A stretch of DNA of 64,000 nucleotides from Marthasterias glacialis (taxonomy: Eukaryota > Echinodermata > Asteroidea > Forcipulatida > Asteriidae): NCBI GenBank assembly GCA_911728455.2, contig OU452239.1, positions 1,868,300 through 1,932,299 of the forward strand. Reading direction: 5' to 3'. Within the stretch, counting starts at the first letter, position 1. Each line of letters begins with the position of its first letter. Made by a program: the position numbers and the translations under genes. The notes beneath the pieces were generated by a model. The model saw only the letters and a program-made list of their open reading frames with translations. It did no database searches and was not told the origin of the DNA. Shown piece by piece: positions 12,701 to 25,859 of this stretch.

Positions 12701-15700
12701 TCAGACCATTGCGCAGAGCGTGCAAATTGCACGGCCCAATTTAAATTGGTTACCCCATAGAGGTAGATGGTAGCACGCATATGTGGCTTGCACGATTTTA
12801 AAACATGCAGGTGCATCTTTTTAAACATGCGCGAGGCGCTCAACATGGATAGAAATTAAACCAAGACTCAGGTCGAGGAGAGCTGTCAGATTTGTTCTCA
12901 ACTTTTAAAGATTTTTGGATGTTTTTAACAGAAAAATATTTATGAATGGGAATAAAAGTGTGTTGAATCGGTTTTCAACAAGTTGTTTAAACACAGTGAG
13001 GCCTGATTCTCCATAGTTTTACCTCGACTTCGTCTTGGTAAAACTATCAAGAACCATTCCTCATGTTTAAACAACAACATGTACAGGTACATGTAGTTGA
13101 AAACCTCTTCACCACACTTTTATTCCCTTATTAAACAATCATATCAAAATACATCTAGGTTTTAATTGACAGGTGATATTGATTATAATTACCTTCACCA
13201 GGTGGTAGAGCTGCATGTAGAAGAGCCATCCATAGTATTCAGAAGAAAAGAAAAGAAAGACAAGAAAGAAAAAAAACATCATTACAATACCTCAGTTGAA
13301 GTGATACTGCCAAGCCCTGGAATTTCATCTTTGAGAGGGCAAGGCCATTTTTAGTTTGAAAAGGGCACTGCTATTGGAAAATCTTGAAGTCTATGGGAAA
13401 CTTTTGACGGGGCACCAAGGCCAAGACCCAGGGCAACGGAGGCAATGGCTGCCGTGGCCTTCATGTAATTCCAGGTCTGGCTACCATAACATAAATAACC
13501 ATCTCTGTGGCTAACGTGTGAAATCGGCAGACCGGAATGAAGTTCGCCCGGACATTCCACTTCGATGCATGCACACTGCATGTTCTCACAGTGCAACGCT
13601 TCGTTTCAACCACACAGGGGACATAGGGTACTGAAATTATGCTGAAATTCTCCCTTTTTACGTGGGTTACTGTGTAATCCATGACTCCAGACCCCTGTTC
13701 TTTTGTTATGAGAAGAGGATTACGATACATTGAGAGGCTTTCACCTTTGTTTATATGTACTAAGACGTAGGGAATCGCCGATGTTTTGCAATTCACGGTG
13801 CATGAATTTGACATTTTCTCGGTCGCGAAAACAATGAAAAGAATTTTTGTTCTCTTGGCTCTTGGTTTCTTCGTGCCAGCGGTAGTCTCAAAGAAAAATG
13901 ATTCCGGCAATTCCGCCAAAAGAATCCCGCTAGGAGGGCGGGGAAATAAAAAAGATCCTGGCGGCAAATGGTAAAGGAATGACACAATTGGCCCAGTGAC
14001 CAGGGGTAATAATGTTCGAAGCGCAATAATCATACTTTGGAATATTGTGCTATACGAACATGTACATGTAAGAGCCGATTATTTTTAAATGTACTCTAAT
14101 GTCTTCTGATGTGATCACAAACTTCCTAGATTGTTAGGGCGCTGTTTTTGACTTCTTAATAATGTTCGAAGTACATGTACACACGTACATGTACTCTCTA
14201 TGTTTTGAAATGTCAACCGATTCCTTCGGAACCACATATATACTCAAAAGAGATGTAAACCACAGGCCTTGATCTTAACCGAGGCCACCGAGGCCATTGC
14301 GTGGCCTCATGCCCTGCCGAGTTAGCCAGCATGCCCTTCAGAAAAATTTGACTGTCACTACCAACTTGGCCAGCATGCCCTTGTACAATTTCTCTGATTT
14401 GGCCAGCAGAGGCCTGCCCCCGTTTTTCTTAAGATCGAGGCCTGAAACCACACTGTGTCACGGCACTGTATTCCCAACATGCAAACTTTCAAATCTTGTA
14501 TGTTTTTTAATTATACTACATTTTTTAAGTTTAGTAATCTTTTATTAAACTTGTTGGTCAGGTTGATACATACATGTAGATTGGAACATGCATACACAAA
14601 TCCACCATTCTAATTTGCAAATACTTCACTACACGAAATATGTATCATACATGTACATGTACATGTACATATAGTATGCACTGTACATGTACATGTACAT
14701 GTAGAGTACATAAAACGGAGATGGGGGGAAAATAACAAAAGTCTAAAAGAAGGAACTAAATGCATTTATTTCACTCAAAATATGACCTGATGATGAAAAA
14801 AAGGTCACAGTTGAGGGCGCTGTTCCCTCCAACCACTAAAGTTGTAAATATCAAGATTTATGAGCTTTAGCATGTATCATGATGAACCATGTACTTTTGA
14901 TTGTGTCATTTTAGCTGTGTAATACTTTGCTTTGTTAATTTCGGCTGGTTCTGACTTACTTTTTGTTACTCTTTGTAATCTGCTATTGTTTTGCGCTTTA
15001 TAGATGTCTTTTTATTATTAATACTATTATTGATTTTTGATGTTGCGTAATTACATAAACTTTCAAGGTTGTATTTAAAGCGTATCATAATGTACATGTC
15101 AGTTTGGGGGAAATGATTTCCCCTTGAACAGTTGAACAAACAAAAATAAATTTAAAAATTTACACTAAATCATGTAAATTGTCCTTCTCACTGTTTTGAA
15201 TAGAATTTACACAAGAATCTGACAATTAAAGAGACTGCATTACTGGACTTTGTAAATGAGTCATTATCTCATATTAATGACCCACTGTGGGTCCTTTACA
15301 CTACATACACTGTATCATGTACTCAATGGGAAACTTTTGAACTGTCCTTTTTCACGGTTCTTTCCAGTAGTACGCACGCTCAGAACTACACACGCAGTAC
15401 TGAGTATGTGCGCGCATGCTTAGAACTGTCAAAAAGGAGCGTTGTGTCTGCTGCCCCCAGCGTTTCAAAAGTCTACCATTACAGTGATGACAACACCAAC
15501 ATGACCAGTGAACATTTTGCATTACAGATGTACTAAAAAAAGTATTATACCCACTATAGAACGGACCCAGGCCGGGCAGGGAATTGGAACCCAGTATGTT
15601 CTCGCGCCCATGTGGGTTTCACTGAATGCCACTGGGTACCGATTACGCCCAAAGGGGCAAGCCGGCACTACCCTCCCCAGTGTATACAACGTGTAAATTG

Positions 15701-18700
15701 TACTGTACACAAAATATTGAACAGCCAAGGAACTGAAGTGTCTATGTACATACACCAGATACAGATGTTGCATACATGTACATACATGACATACATGTAC
15801 ATACATGTAAGTTGCCAAAAAATAAGAGCTGGTGTTTTTTTAAAATTATATATAGAGAAATTATTTCCAAAGAATTTCAACAATTAAAACTGAAATTCAG
15901 GATGACTGGGCAAAAACAAAAAAAAGTACAGATTTATAAATCTGAAAATACTTTTCAAAAGTAGGGAATTTTCATATTATACCCTGTTCATTGTGTATTT
16001 TCCATATTATATGTAAGGAATGTTTACAACTACATATGTACAAACACATTTCTTTACACCACAAACTGTACAACAGTTGTTGTGAAAAAACAGTATGTCA
16101 CTTCCTTGTGCATTTGTCATGAAGCTAAGCCAGGTATTCAACACCTGTCAGACATTTTGAATAGGTGTTTACATGTACTTGGACTTCAGACATGTCAGAC
16201 ATCGGTTATAACTTGGGACTATCCCTAAATTACACCTGAACAGTACAAAGTATACTCCAGAGCAGCCCCCAAACCCCCACTCCCCGCCCCCTACACCATA
16301 CTGCAATAAATACACAATGAAAATTATGCAAGGTACCACCTGTTGTTGGTGTATGTAAATTGGTTACAAATTAAAGATAATATTGCATCGTTGTTATTGC
16401 AAATAAATATTACTGAATGTATGGGATTGTAAGGTCTGTCCACAATGTATGTTCTCTCAACATTTTCGAGTTCAAAAAGAATGTACACATGCAAGACAGG
16501 GGGTGGGTTGGGTTGGGTTGGTGAGGTTGGGTGGGGTGCTACAACTTGTTTAAATTTCTGATATTTTTAAGGTAGTGTCACCAGAGGAAAAACAAATTGA
16601 AAAAAGGAAAGAAAAATAAATTGTTAAGCTGAATTCCCCCCCCCCCACCCACACAAAAATCCACAAGACAACTGAGAGTTATGGTGATGAGAAGCAACTT
16701 CAAATCCCGAAATCCTGACTTTTTCCCCTTAATTTTTAAAGACAAATCATCGCTAAGTTTAAGAAAAAATTACTTGATTTTAGTGCTTCATGTTATGTTC
16801 TGATGTGAGGCATACATGTTTCTGGAGACCGCGCTTGGATTTCATCTTTGAGAGGGCAAGGCCATTTTCATTTTGCAAAGGGCACTTCCTTTGGAAAATC
16901 ACAAAGTCTGTGGGAAACTTTTGAAGGGGCACCAAGGCCAAGACCAGGGCAACTGAGCTGTGTAATTCCAGGCCTGTGAAACCTCCACAGTATGAGGCCG
17001 AGTCTGAAACTCAGAACACAGATGAAGTTGTCAGGACCAACATGTAAGGCCAAAAACCAGTCAAAAACAGGCTTTGCAGTCCTCTGATTTAAACCCATGG
17101 CACCCACAGCCATTGCCGCGGTGCCCTGTGCTTATTGCTTTGGTGCCCTTTACAAAGTTCCAATGCAACTTTTCTCATAGAAGTGCCCTTTACCAGAGGA
17201 AAACTGCTGTGCCCCTCCAACAGCAAAGTTCAAGGCCTGCAAACTGTCTAAAAGGTATACGATGTAGTCAAGGAAAAAACACATTACCCACATACTGTGT
17301 CAAAACACCTTTATGAAAATCACCAGACCAATCATACCATTGTGGAAATTCTGACAAAAGCACCATATACAGCAAAAGTTCATGTTTCATACATCACTGA
17401 TTTCTCAACAGGATCAATTGATTTTTTAACTTCATTGCCAAAAAATATGTTCCCACAAGTTTGGCAACACTTCTGGATACAATGCAAGAAAAACAACCAG
17501 CCAGAATACCAGGGCCGTGCTATGATGTCAACTAATTGGGGGAGAATTCTATTTGTGTTGGCCCGGACGAATTAGATTTATGTTTCCTGTTTCCGCCTCC
17601 GAGACAATTTCTTTTCTTTTTGAGTGTTTCTTTTAATTTATATTTAGAATGATGACAGTTGTTTCTCGATGGACCTTGGGATTTGAGATTGTTTTTTTTT
17701 AGGGTCGTGACTTTGGTGTATGGTGTCATGTAACCTTTGCAGAAGTATGCCTATACTTTTGTTAGGTTTACAGAAACCATCATATGCTCTACACTGGTCA
17801 TCACCAATAAACATTATACATGTAAGTGTTGGACAATTTAGACAATTCTATTTTATAAACAGCCTTTCCTTTTCCGCTTTTCAAGCATGAACTCAAAGCT
17901 TCAACTTCTTATTTGAGGACTTTTCTCGACAAAAATAAATGGGCGACAGGAGAAACAAAATAAATTCTTTTTAGGGGAGGTCACGATCCAGGAAATATGG
18001 TTTAAAAAAAATGTTCTCAGGTACTTTGTTTGTTTACCGACTCCAGACAACAAAAGATATGCCAAAGTCGAGATGAAAGAAATGCTATTTCCTTGTTGAA
18101 GCACCACCATAAATTTCACCACAAGCGTCCCTCTGTTATTTTACAAACTCCAGTTTTGATACTTTTAAAAGTTGAGGTGTAAGGGATTGATTTTGAAACT
18201 TCCTTGTTGGTGCACAGAAAACTGATTCACCATGTTTCAATTGGGAAGTTGGTCCCTAACAATAAATGTACGGTCTATACATGTACAATGGAAAAACTGC
18301 CCCAATGTCCTCAGTGCTAAAAACTCACTACAAATCTGTTTCTGTTTTCTAAATCTTGAAGAGTTTTCAAAATCAATGGGAACATTTTTAAAGGAGCTAA
18401 ATTAATTCCACATGAAGGTCAAATGTGACACAATTTTTGGAACATTTGCTGTGGCTTTCCGCTGATTTTCAAAACAAATAAAATGCTCCTAGCTTATATT
18501 CTGGACGGCTTATACAACAATGTTTAGAAGGCTTGGGAAGTATTGACAAAAATCTAAATCAGCAAATTTGTCCGACTCCAATAAACTGACATTTATAAGA
18601 GGAAAAAACAAGTGTTTTCCAATTAAGAAACTTTTGCAAATTCACATTTCAAGTCTGTAACTTGCATTCTTTTACAGTTTACATTACAAAACGTCAACAT

Positions 18701-21700
18701 GTGTAGTCCTAACTGATGTGTGATGTACATTTACATGTTCATGTACGTAGGCCATTTTCAAAACCACTCTTTGGCTATTGGAAGCCCAGCGCTGAATGCG
18801 CACAATTCCCAAATTACTTAGAGAGACTAAGCTGGAAACCATAGGTGCAAAAGCCAGGGGGCAGTTGCTTCCCACAAATTGGGCAAAACAGTGGGGGAAA
18901 ATTCAGGCAAAGCAAGAAGAAGAAAGGGGAAAAAAGGGACTTTTTTTTTTTTTTTTTTTAGAAATTATCACTTGTGTTTTTATCTTGGAGTAAATTTTGT
19001 GCAAATCAACCCCTCTGCCCCCCCCCCTGAACTAAAAAGTTCCCATACACCTACAGTAACATGCTGAAACCTAAGCTAACACCGCAGTTTTAAAAAGAGT
19101 CGGGCCATGCTTTTAACCCAGTGGTTTGGTTCCCTACTCATTTGTCACAATGTTCACATTGAGCTTACATATACTTTGATTGAAGTAAAAGGTAACATAC
19201 TGAAGATCTGTGGGGTCTTCACATGATATTCCCTCAACTTTGACAGAATTTACTGTCACAGGGAAATATTTCTTTGGGGCAGGGTTGTATGTACATGGAG
19301 CTAGGCACAGGGGTGTATGGATATGTAGAGCTACAGGTGCAGGGTTGTACGTACGGAGCTACATGTAGGTGCAGGGTTGTACGTACGGAGCTACATGTAG
19401 GTGCAGGGTTGTACGTACATGTAGCTACAGTGTAGGTGAAGGGTTGTACATTGTACATGGAGCTAGGTGCAGGGTTGTACAATGTACGTACATGGAGCTA
19501 GGTACAGGGTTGTACAATGTACGTACATGGAGCTAGGTACAGGGTTGTACAATGTACGTACATGGAGCTAGGTGCAGGGTTGTACAATGTACGTACATGG
19601 AGCTAGGCGCAGGGTTGTACAATGTACGTACATGGAGCTAGGTGCAGGGTTGTACAATGTACGTACATGGAGCTAGATGCAGGGTTGTACAATGTACGTA
19701 CATGGAGCTAGGTGCAGGGTTGTACAATGTACGTACATGGAGCTAGGCGCAGGGTTGTACAATGTACGTACATGGAGCTAGGTACAGGGTTGTACAATGT
19801 ACGTACATGGAGCTAGGTGCAGGGTTGTACAATGTACGTACATGGAGCTAGGTGCAGGGTTGTACAATGTACATGGAGCTAGGTGCAGGGTTGTACAATG
19901 TACATGGAGCTAGGTGCAGGGTTGTACAATGTATGTAAATGGAGCTAGGTACAGGGTTGTACAATGTACGTACATGGAGCTAGGTGCAGGGTTGTACAAT
20001 GTACGTACATGGAGCTAGGTACAGGGTTGTACAATGTACGTACATGGAGCTAGGTGCAGGGTTGTACAATGTACATGGAGCTAGGTGCAGGGTTGTACAA
20101 TGTACATGGAGCTAGGTGCAGGGTTGTACAATGTATGTAAATGGAGCTAGGTACAGGGTTGTACAATGTACGTACATGGAGCTAGGTGCAGGGTTGTACA
20201 ATGTATGTAAATGGAGCTAGGCGCAGGGTTGTACAATGTACGTACATGGAGCTAGGTGCAGGGTTGTACAATGTACGTACATGGAGCTAGGTGCAGGGTT
20301 GTACAATGTATGTAAATGGAGCTAGGTACAGGGTTGTACAATGTACGTACATGGAGCTAGGTGCAGGGTTGTACAATGTATGTAAATGGAGCTAGGTACA
20401 GGGTTGTACAATGTACGTACATGGAGCTAGGTGCAGGGTTGTACAATGTATGTAAATGGAGCTAGGTACAGGGTTGTACAATGTACGTACATGGAGCTAG
20501 GTGCAGGGTTGTACAATGTATGTAAATGGAGCTAGGTACAGGGTTGTACAATGTACGTACATGGAGCTAGGTGCAGGGTTGTACAATGTATGTAAATGGA
20601 GCTAGGTACAGGGTTGTACAATGTATGTAAATGGAGCTACATGTATACTACACCTTCTGGACCGAGTAGCACTACATACATGTTCATATTACTGACTGGC
20701 ACAAAATAAAAATAGGGTGGTAATCAACAATAAATTTTACTGCAAAATTCTGAATACAGCATGATTTAATGGAATATTGCAAAACTTTCTATCATTTGTA
20801 CTTTTTACGATTGTGCATTTTCCTATTTTAATCTATTCAACAAAACACGTCCATGTGTATGACACACTGGCGTCAGCAAGAATAGACCTTATGCACACGA
20901 CGTCATTCTAGTAGGGGGCCCTCGCCTGTTTTATCATCGTTTTACCTCTAAGATGGTGGCTGGATGACATCAATGCATAAGGTCTGTTGTATGCATCCAG
21001 AGAAAAGTGCAATTTAAAACACTGTAGCCTACTTGTTCATTACAAACACGGAAGTACAGGGTGTATGTAATATTGAGTTCTGGTACGCGTAAATGACCCT
21101 GCTACGACCCAAGAAATCAGCCAAGTCGCATTTACCCAAATGAAAAAGTTGGTTTAACGTATCACGTGTTTCCTTTGAATAGTCTTTTAAGGTCAAAATG
21201 TCTTGGCAGAAAAATATTACAGCATTTTTCAGTACCAAGTCGAAGGAGAGAAGACCTGTTACAAGTTCAAGTTTCATGTCCATCAAGGTAATCACATATA
21301 GTTTAGTATGTCTTTACTCTACTAAATTAATGAATTGCATGTATGTTACACATTATATACTTGTTTGTTTAACTAACTGGCCATAACCATGATAACAAAT
21401 GTGCGCGTGTGGCGCGTCTTGTGCACACTGCGATAGAACAAAAAAGTTAGCAGCTGGCACTCTATTACATGTACTCATATATTTCTAGCTACACAAATCA
21501 ACAATGCTCTGGAGGGTTGGTACTGGTAGCGTAGCATGAGTGACATGGCCGACCGGTCTAGAGTATTGAACTCACTATCTGATGGCTGAGTCGTCAGAGT
21601 GTGGGTTCGAATCCCGCTTGTGACACTCAAGTGTTTCTAGCTTCAATGTACACAGTGGTCCTTGCTCTATGGTACAACCCTGTTCTGGAGGGTTGGTACT

Positions 21701-24700
21701 GGTAGCGTAGCATGAGTGACATGGCCGACCGGTCTAGAGCATTGAACTCAATTTCTGATGGCTGAGTCGTCAGAGTATGGGTTCGAATCCTGCTTGTGAC
21801 ACTCAAGTGTTTCTAGCTTCAATGTACACAGTAGTCCTTGCTCTATGGTACAACCCTGCTCTGGAGGGTTGGTTCTGGTAGCGTAACATGAGTGACATGG
21901 CCGACCGGTCTAGAGCATTGAACTCAATTTCTAATGGCTGAATCGTCAGAGTGTGGGTTCGAATCCCGCTTGTGACACTTGTGTTCTTGATGGGCAAGAC
22001 ATTGAACTATAATTGCTTCTTATCACCCAGGAGTACATGTAAATGGTACCTGCTAGGGTAAAGACTGTAATGTGAATTATTAGCAAACTGTGCATCAATT
22101 TGGCTGTTGGTGACTGCATACTCCAAAGAAGTTGAGATGGTTTCAGGAAAACTTACTTGTAAGCCCAATGAACGAAGGTAGTAATGTGTAAGGCCCTGTA
22201 ATACATGTACAATGTAAACGCGTCTAATAAACGCTGAATATTAATCATTTTATTTGTATAAATTTACTGGTCTTGAACTTGATAATCTGATAATCACTGA
22301 GCTTTCAGAGTGAAACTAATCAAAATCAACTTTCTTGTTTCAATTCCTACCAGTATTATACTTTGTCTACAAAATACATTGAGCAGAAAAAAGAAGAAAA
22401 AAAATTGCTTGGTATTACAAAACTACAGCATTCAACGTTGAGAAATGTTCAAAACAGTTTTAGTTTAGTATTAAACTTTCCGACACGGAAAGTGATCGGG
22501 TTTTTTCTAAATTGACCCAACTGAAAAACATTACTCTAGACAACCAGAAGGCCTAAGTTTCCCTTTCTTTTTCATTTTCAATTAGGAGTTACAGGGACAC
22601 ATTGCCTTCAAATCTCTTAAAATTTTGCCGTTTTGGAATAGCTTCTTTTCCTTTTTAAGAGTTAAGAGTTGTTCATGCAATAAAACACCTGCAGTGGGTT
22701 GTAATTAGTGAGTTGTGATTTAACAAAAAAACATACACTTGCCTCTGGAAATACAACCAGTGGAACCACACTCTACCATGTCTACATAGAAACATACGGT
22801 CCACCATTTTGTGGAGCCAAAAATTTGGGTTCTACAAAACGGCAGACCGTGTTCTGTCACGAAATTAAACAAAAACCACAAAATTTCAAGGGATATTTAT
22901 GCAAATCATTATATTCTCCTTTTTAAAATGTAAATCCAACTAACATATTTCATAACAAATGCTCTTTATGGCCTCAAAACGCCCAATCCGAAGGCAAGTT
23001 GTCCCTTTTAAGTATGTTAATGGCCTGAAGTTTCGACCCTAGCAGAGTCTTTCTCAAAGACTAATCTCTTTTTTTTTAGCCTTTGAGAAAGACTCTGCTA
23101 GTGCTAGGGTCGAAACATGAAGCCATTAACAATTTTTCTGCATAATTATACTACAGGTCCTTGTGGTTGGTAAGCAGTTTGCAACAGCTAATTTTATTTT
23201 ATTTATTTCTAAAGTATGTACATATCTTTTTTGAAACTAAGAGGATGTGAAAATGTGAATTTCCGAGAAAAAAATAATTACGCCAACTAAGGGAAAAACC
23301 CAAATTATTTTATGTTTGGGGGAAGGGAATAACTGATTCAAGATGTTCCAAGCTCTACAAGTTAAAGGGCCCATGAAGAGGTATTTTGTCACATTACATT
23401 TTTGTGGCTTAATATACGGTTAAAAATTAACAAAACATAACATTGACTATTTTGATGTGTATGTTATGCGCTAATACACTTTAATTGAGCCCCGAAAATG
23501 TGTGTCATTTGATTGCGCAATGATTTGTGACGTAGACTGAGGTCAAACGTTTCAAAGACAGCTCTGGTGCCGAGTGGTCAACAATGCACTGTGTGTTATT
23601 GTTGTACACATGGCCCTGGTCAGCCGGTCCACTGTCTAATTCACAGATTTTATGCTAATGAAGAAGGGTGGGTGTAGCGCGGCAATCCCCTAATTTTTGA
23701 AATTGTTATTTCTACGGTAAATAGGCATGTAAAAAATGTTTTAAAAAATAATAATATACTATGATAGGCATACTTCCTTTTTTAACCAATAAAAAAAAAA
23801 TTCATGGGACCTTTAATGCAGGCCAGGAACTTTACGGAGACCACGGAGGTCATGGACTCTCAATGCCCTGGGCTTGGCCTTGGTGCCCCTTCAAAAGTTT
23901 CCCATAGACTTAAAGATTTTCCAATGGAAGTGCCCTTTGTAAAATGAAAATGACCTTGCCCTCTAAGAGATGAAATTGCACGCCTATAATGCCCTCTTGT
24001 TAACAGCCTTACTTTTTTGTAAAAGTACTTCTTATAGGAATGAATCTTTTTCAGAAAACAAGGCCTACAGATTTGCTGATTGAAGAAAGAAAGTGTAAAT
24101 GACTACTAATTATCACTCACATGCAATGAACTAGATGTAAGTCAATATAACAATGGGAGACTTTTGGACTGTCCTTTTTCGCAGTTCTCACCAGTAGTAT
24201 GCGTGCTCAGAACTTGTACGGTGCACAATACTGAGCATGTGCGTGCACGCTCAGAACTGTAACAAATTACAGTTGTGTCTGCTGCCCCCAGCGTCTCAAA
24301 GTCTGTCATTGTAATACTCACACACAAGATTACATGTACATGTACAATGTGTTTGTTTATGAACTCTGTGACTGTAAATTGGAAACGTACATGTAGTTCC
24401 CTCCTACATGAATATGAACATTACATGTAAACAGATTTTTTTTTTTTCATTTAGTGTCTACACAATAGTAGCTTCAACCAATGTAATGCAAAGTACATTA
24501 TGTATTGACCCCTTGCACGCACATCACACGCGGTGACTATGCCACGCTCACCATTTTGGTGGTCAATAGGTAAACATGTTGACGCCATGCCGCCTAAAAC
24601 ACACACCACACTGTACAACACAGATTATTGGGATGATGACGTCCGGTGAATTCGGTCAATATGTACATGTAATGTAATGCGTAAAGGTGTTCAGGAAGGT

Positions 24701-25751
24701 GACATCACACTATGAACAGATTAAGAGCTTATTAAGGTCTGTAGGCAACCATACATATAATACTCAAGGTCTTGGGTTCACTTCCTTCCTGTTGTGGTTG
24801 TATACTCCCTTAACTGTGGTCCACAAACGAAATACCAGTTAAACACCTGGGGACCACTGAACGTGATCTCCTGCTCCAAGTGTACAGCAGTCTGGCTGGC
24901 TAGTTTATTGCTTCCCAAAGACGTGAACACTGCACGTTCGTGGCTTTATATCTTCTACTACATGTATAACAATATTAATAATGATGATAACTAGTTTATA
25001 TAAAGTACTTTATCTATGTGCGTCTCAAAGCGCTACATTATATTCTAAGACAGGTTTTTGAAGCTTTTGAATTCTGAGACCCACTTATGTAGCGCCTTGT
25101 AAGGGTTCACAAGATGCTGGGGTGCAATCAGTTTATTTGTTTGTTTGTTAGTTAGTTTTTTTTATACCTGAAGAAAAGAAAATCTATTTTTTTTCAACAG
25201 GCAGACATAAAAAAGTCTGAATTTAGACAAAAGTCTGAAATCTCTCATCCCTGGTAAGGGTGAGATCAAAATTATACTATTCTTTATCACCAAGGCACTT
25301 GTTACAATCAATTAAGTTGACTTAATTCTAAAAACCAACAATGGGTTATCCATTAATGGCTTTTTAATATCCAACAAGATGGGCACACAAATTATTAATT
25401 ATTAAAATTGATGGACAAAAATAACATCGCTGACAGGATGTTTAATTCATCCAGCTGTGCTTCGAAGTGAAGGGGAAAAGGTCTAGAATGTGTGACAAAC
25501 AACTCTGAATGTTTACTGCTCTGGTAAATATTTGGAATTGGAGAGTGTAGTATAATCTAAATGTTCTGAATGAATCTTTTGCCTTGATGACTTGGTAAGA
25601 TTCATGTGTTTTGATAGACCAAAATAAGGACTTGGCAATTACACTATTCTTTCAATTTGAAAACACTGAATACATTTTTTGATTTTTGGAAGATTGAATT
25701 CATTCCCATCCTTTTGTAAAAAAAACAACATAACAACAACAACAACAACAA

Positions 25752-25817
<66 letters not shown>

Positions 25818-25821
25818 AAGC

Positions 25822-25859
<38 letters not shown>

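Noticed and set aside
13461..14033. 190-codon minus-strand open frame
   Set aside because: It runs through two different dispersed repeats. The copy at 27.2 kb does not keep the frame, and no domain is seen.
19270..20645. Regular repeats suggesting a CRISPR-like array
   Set aside because: There are no unique spacers, units are directly adjacent, and the context is a eukaryotic intron.
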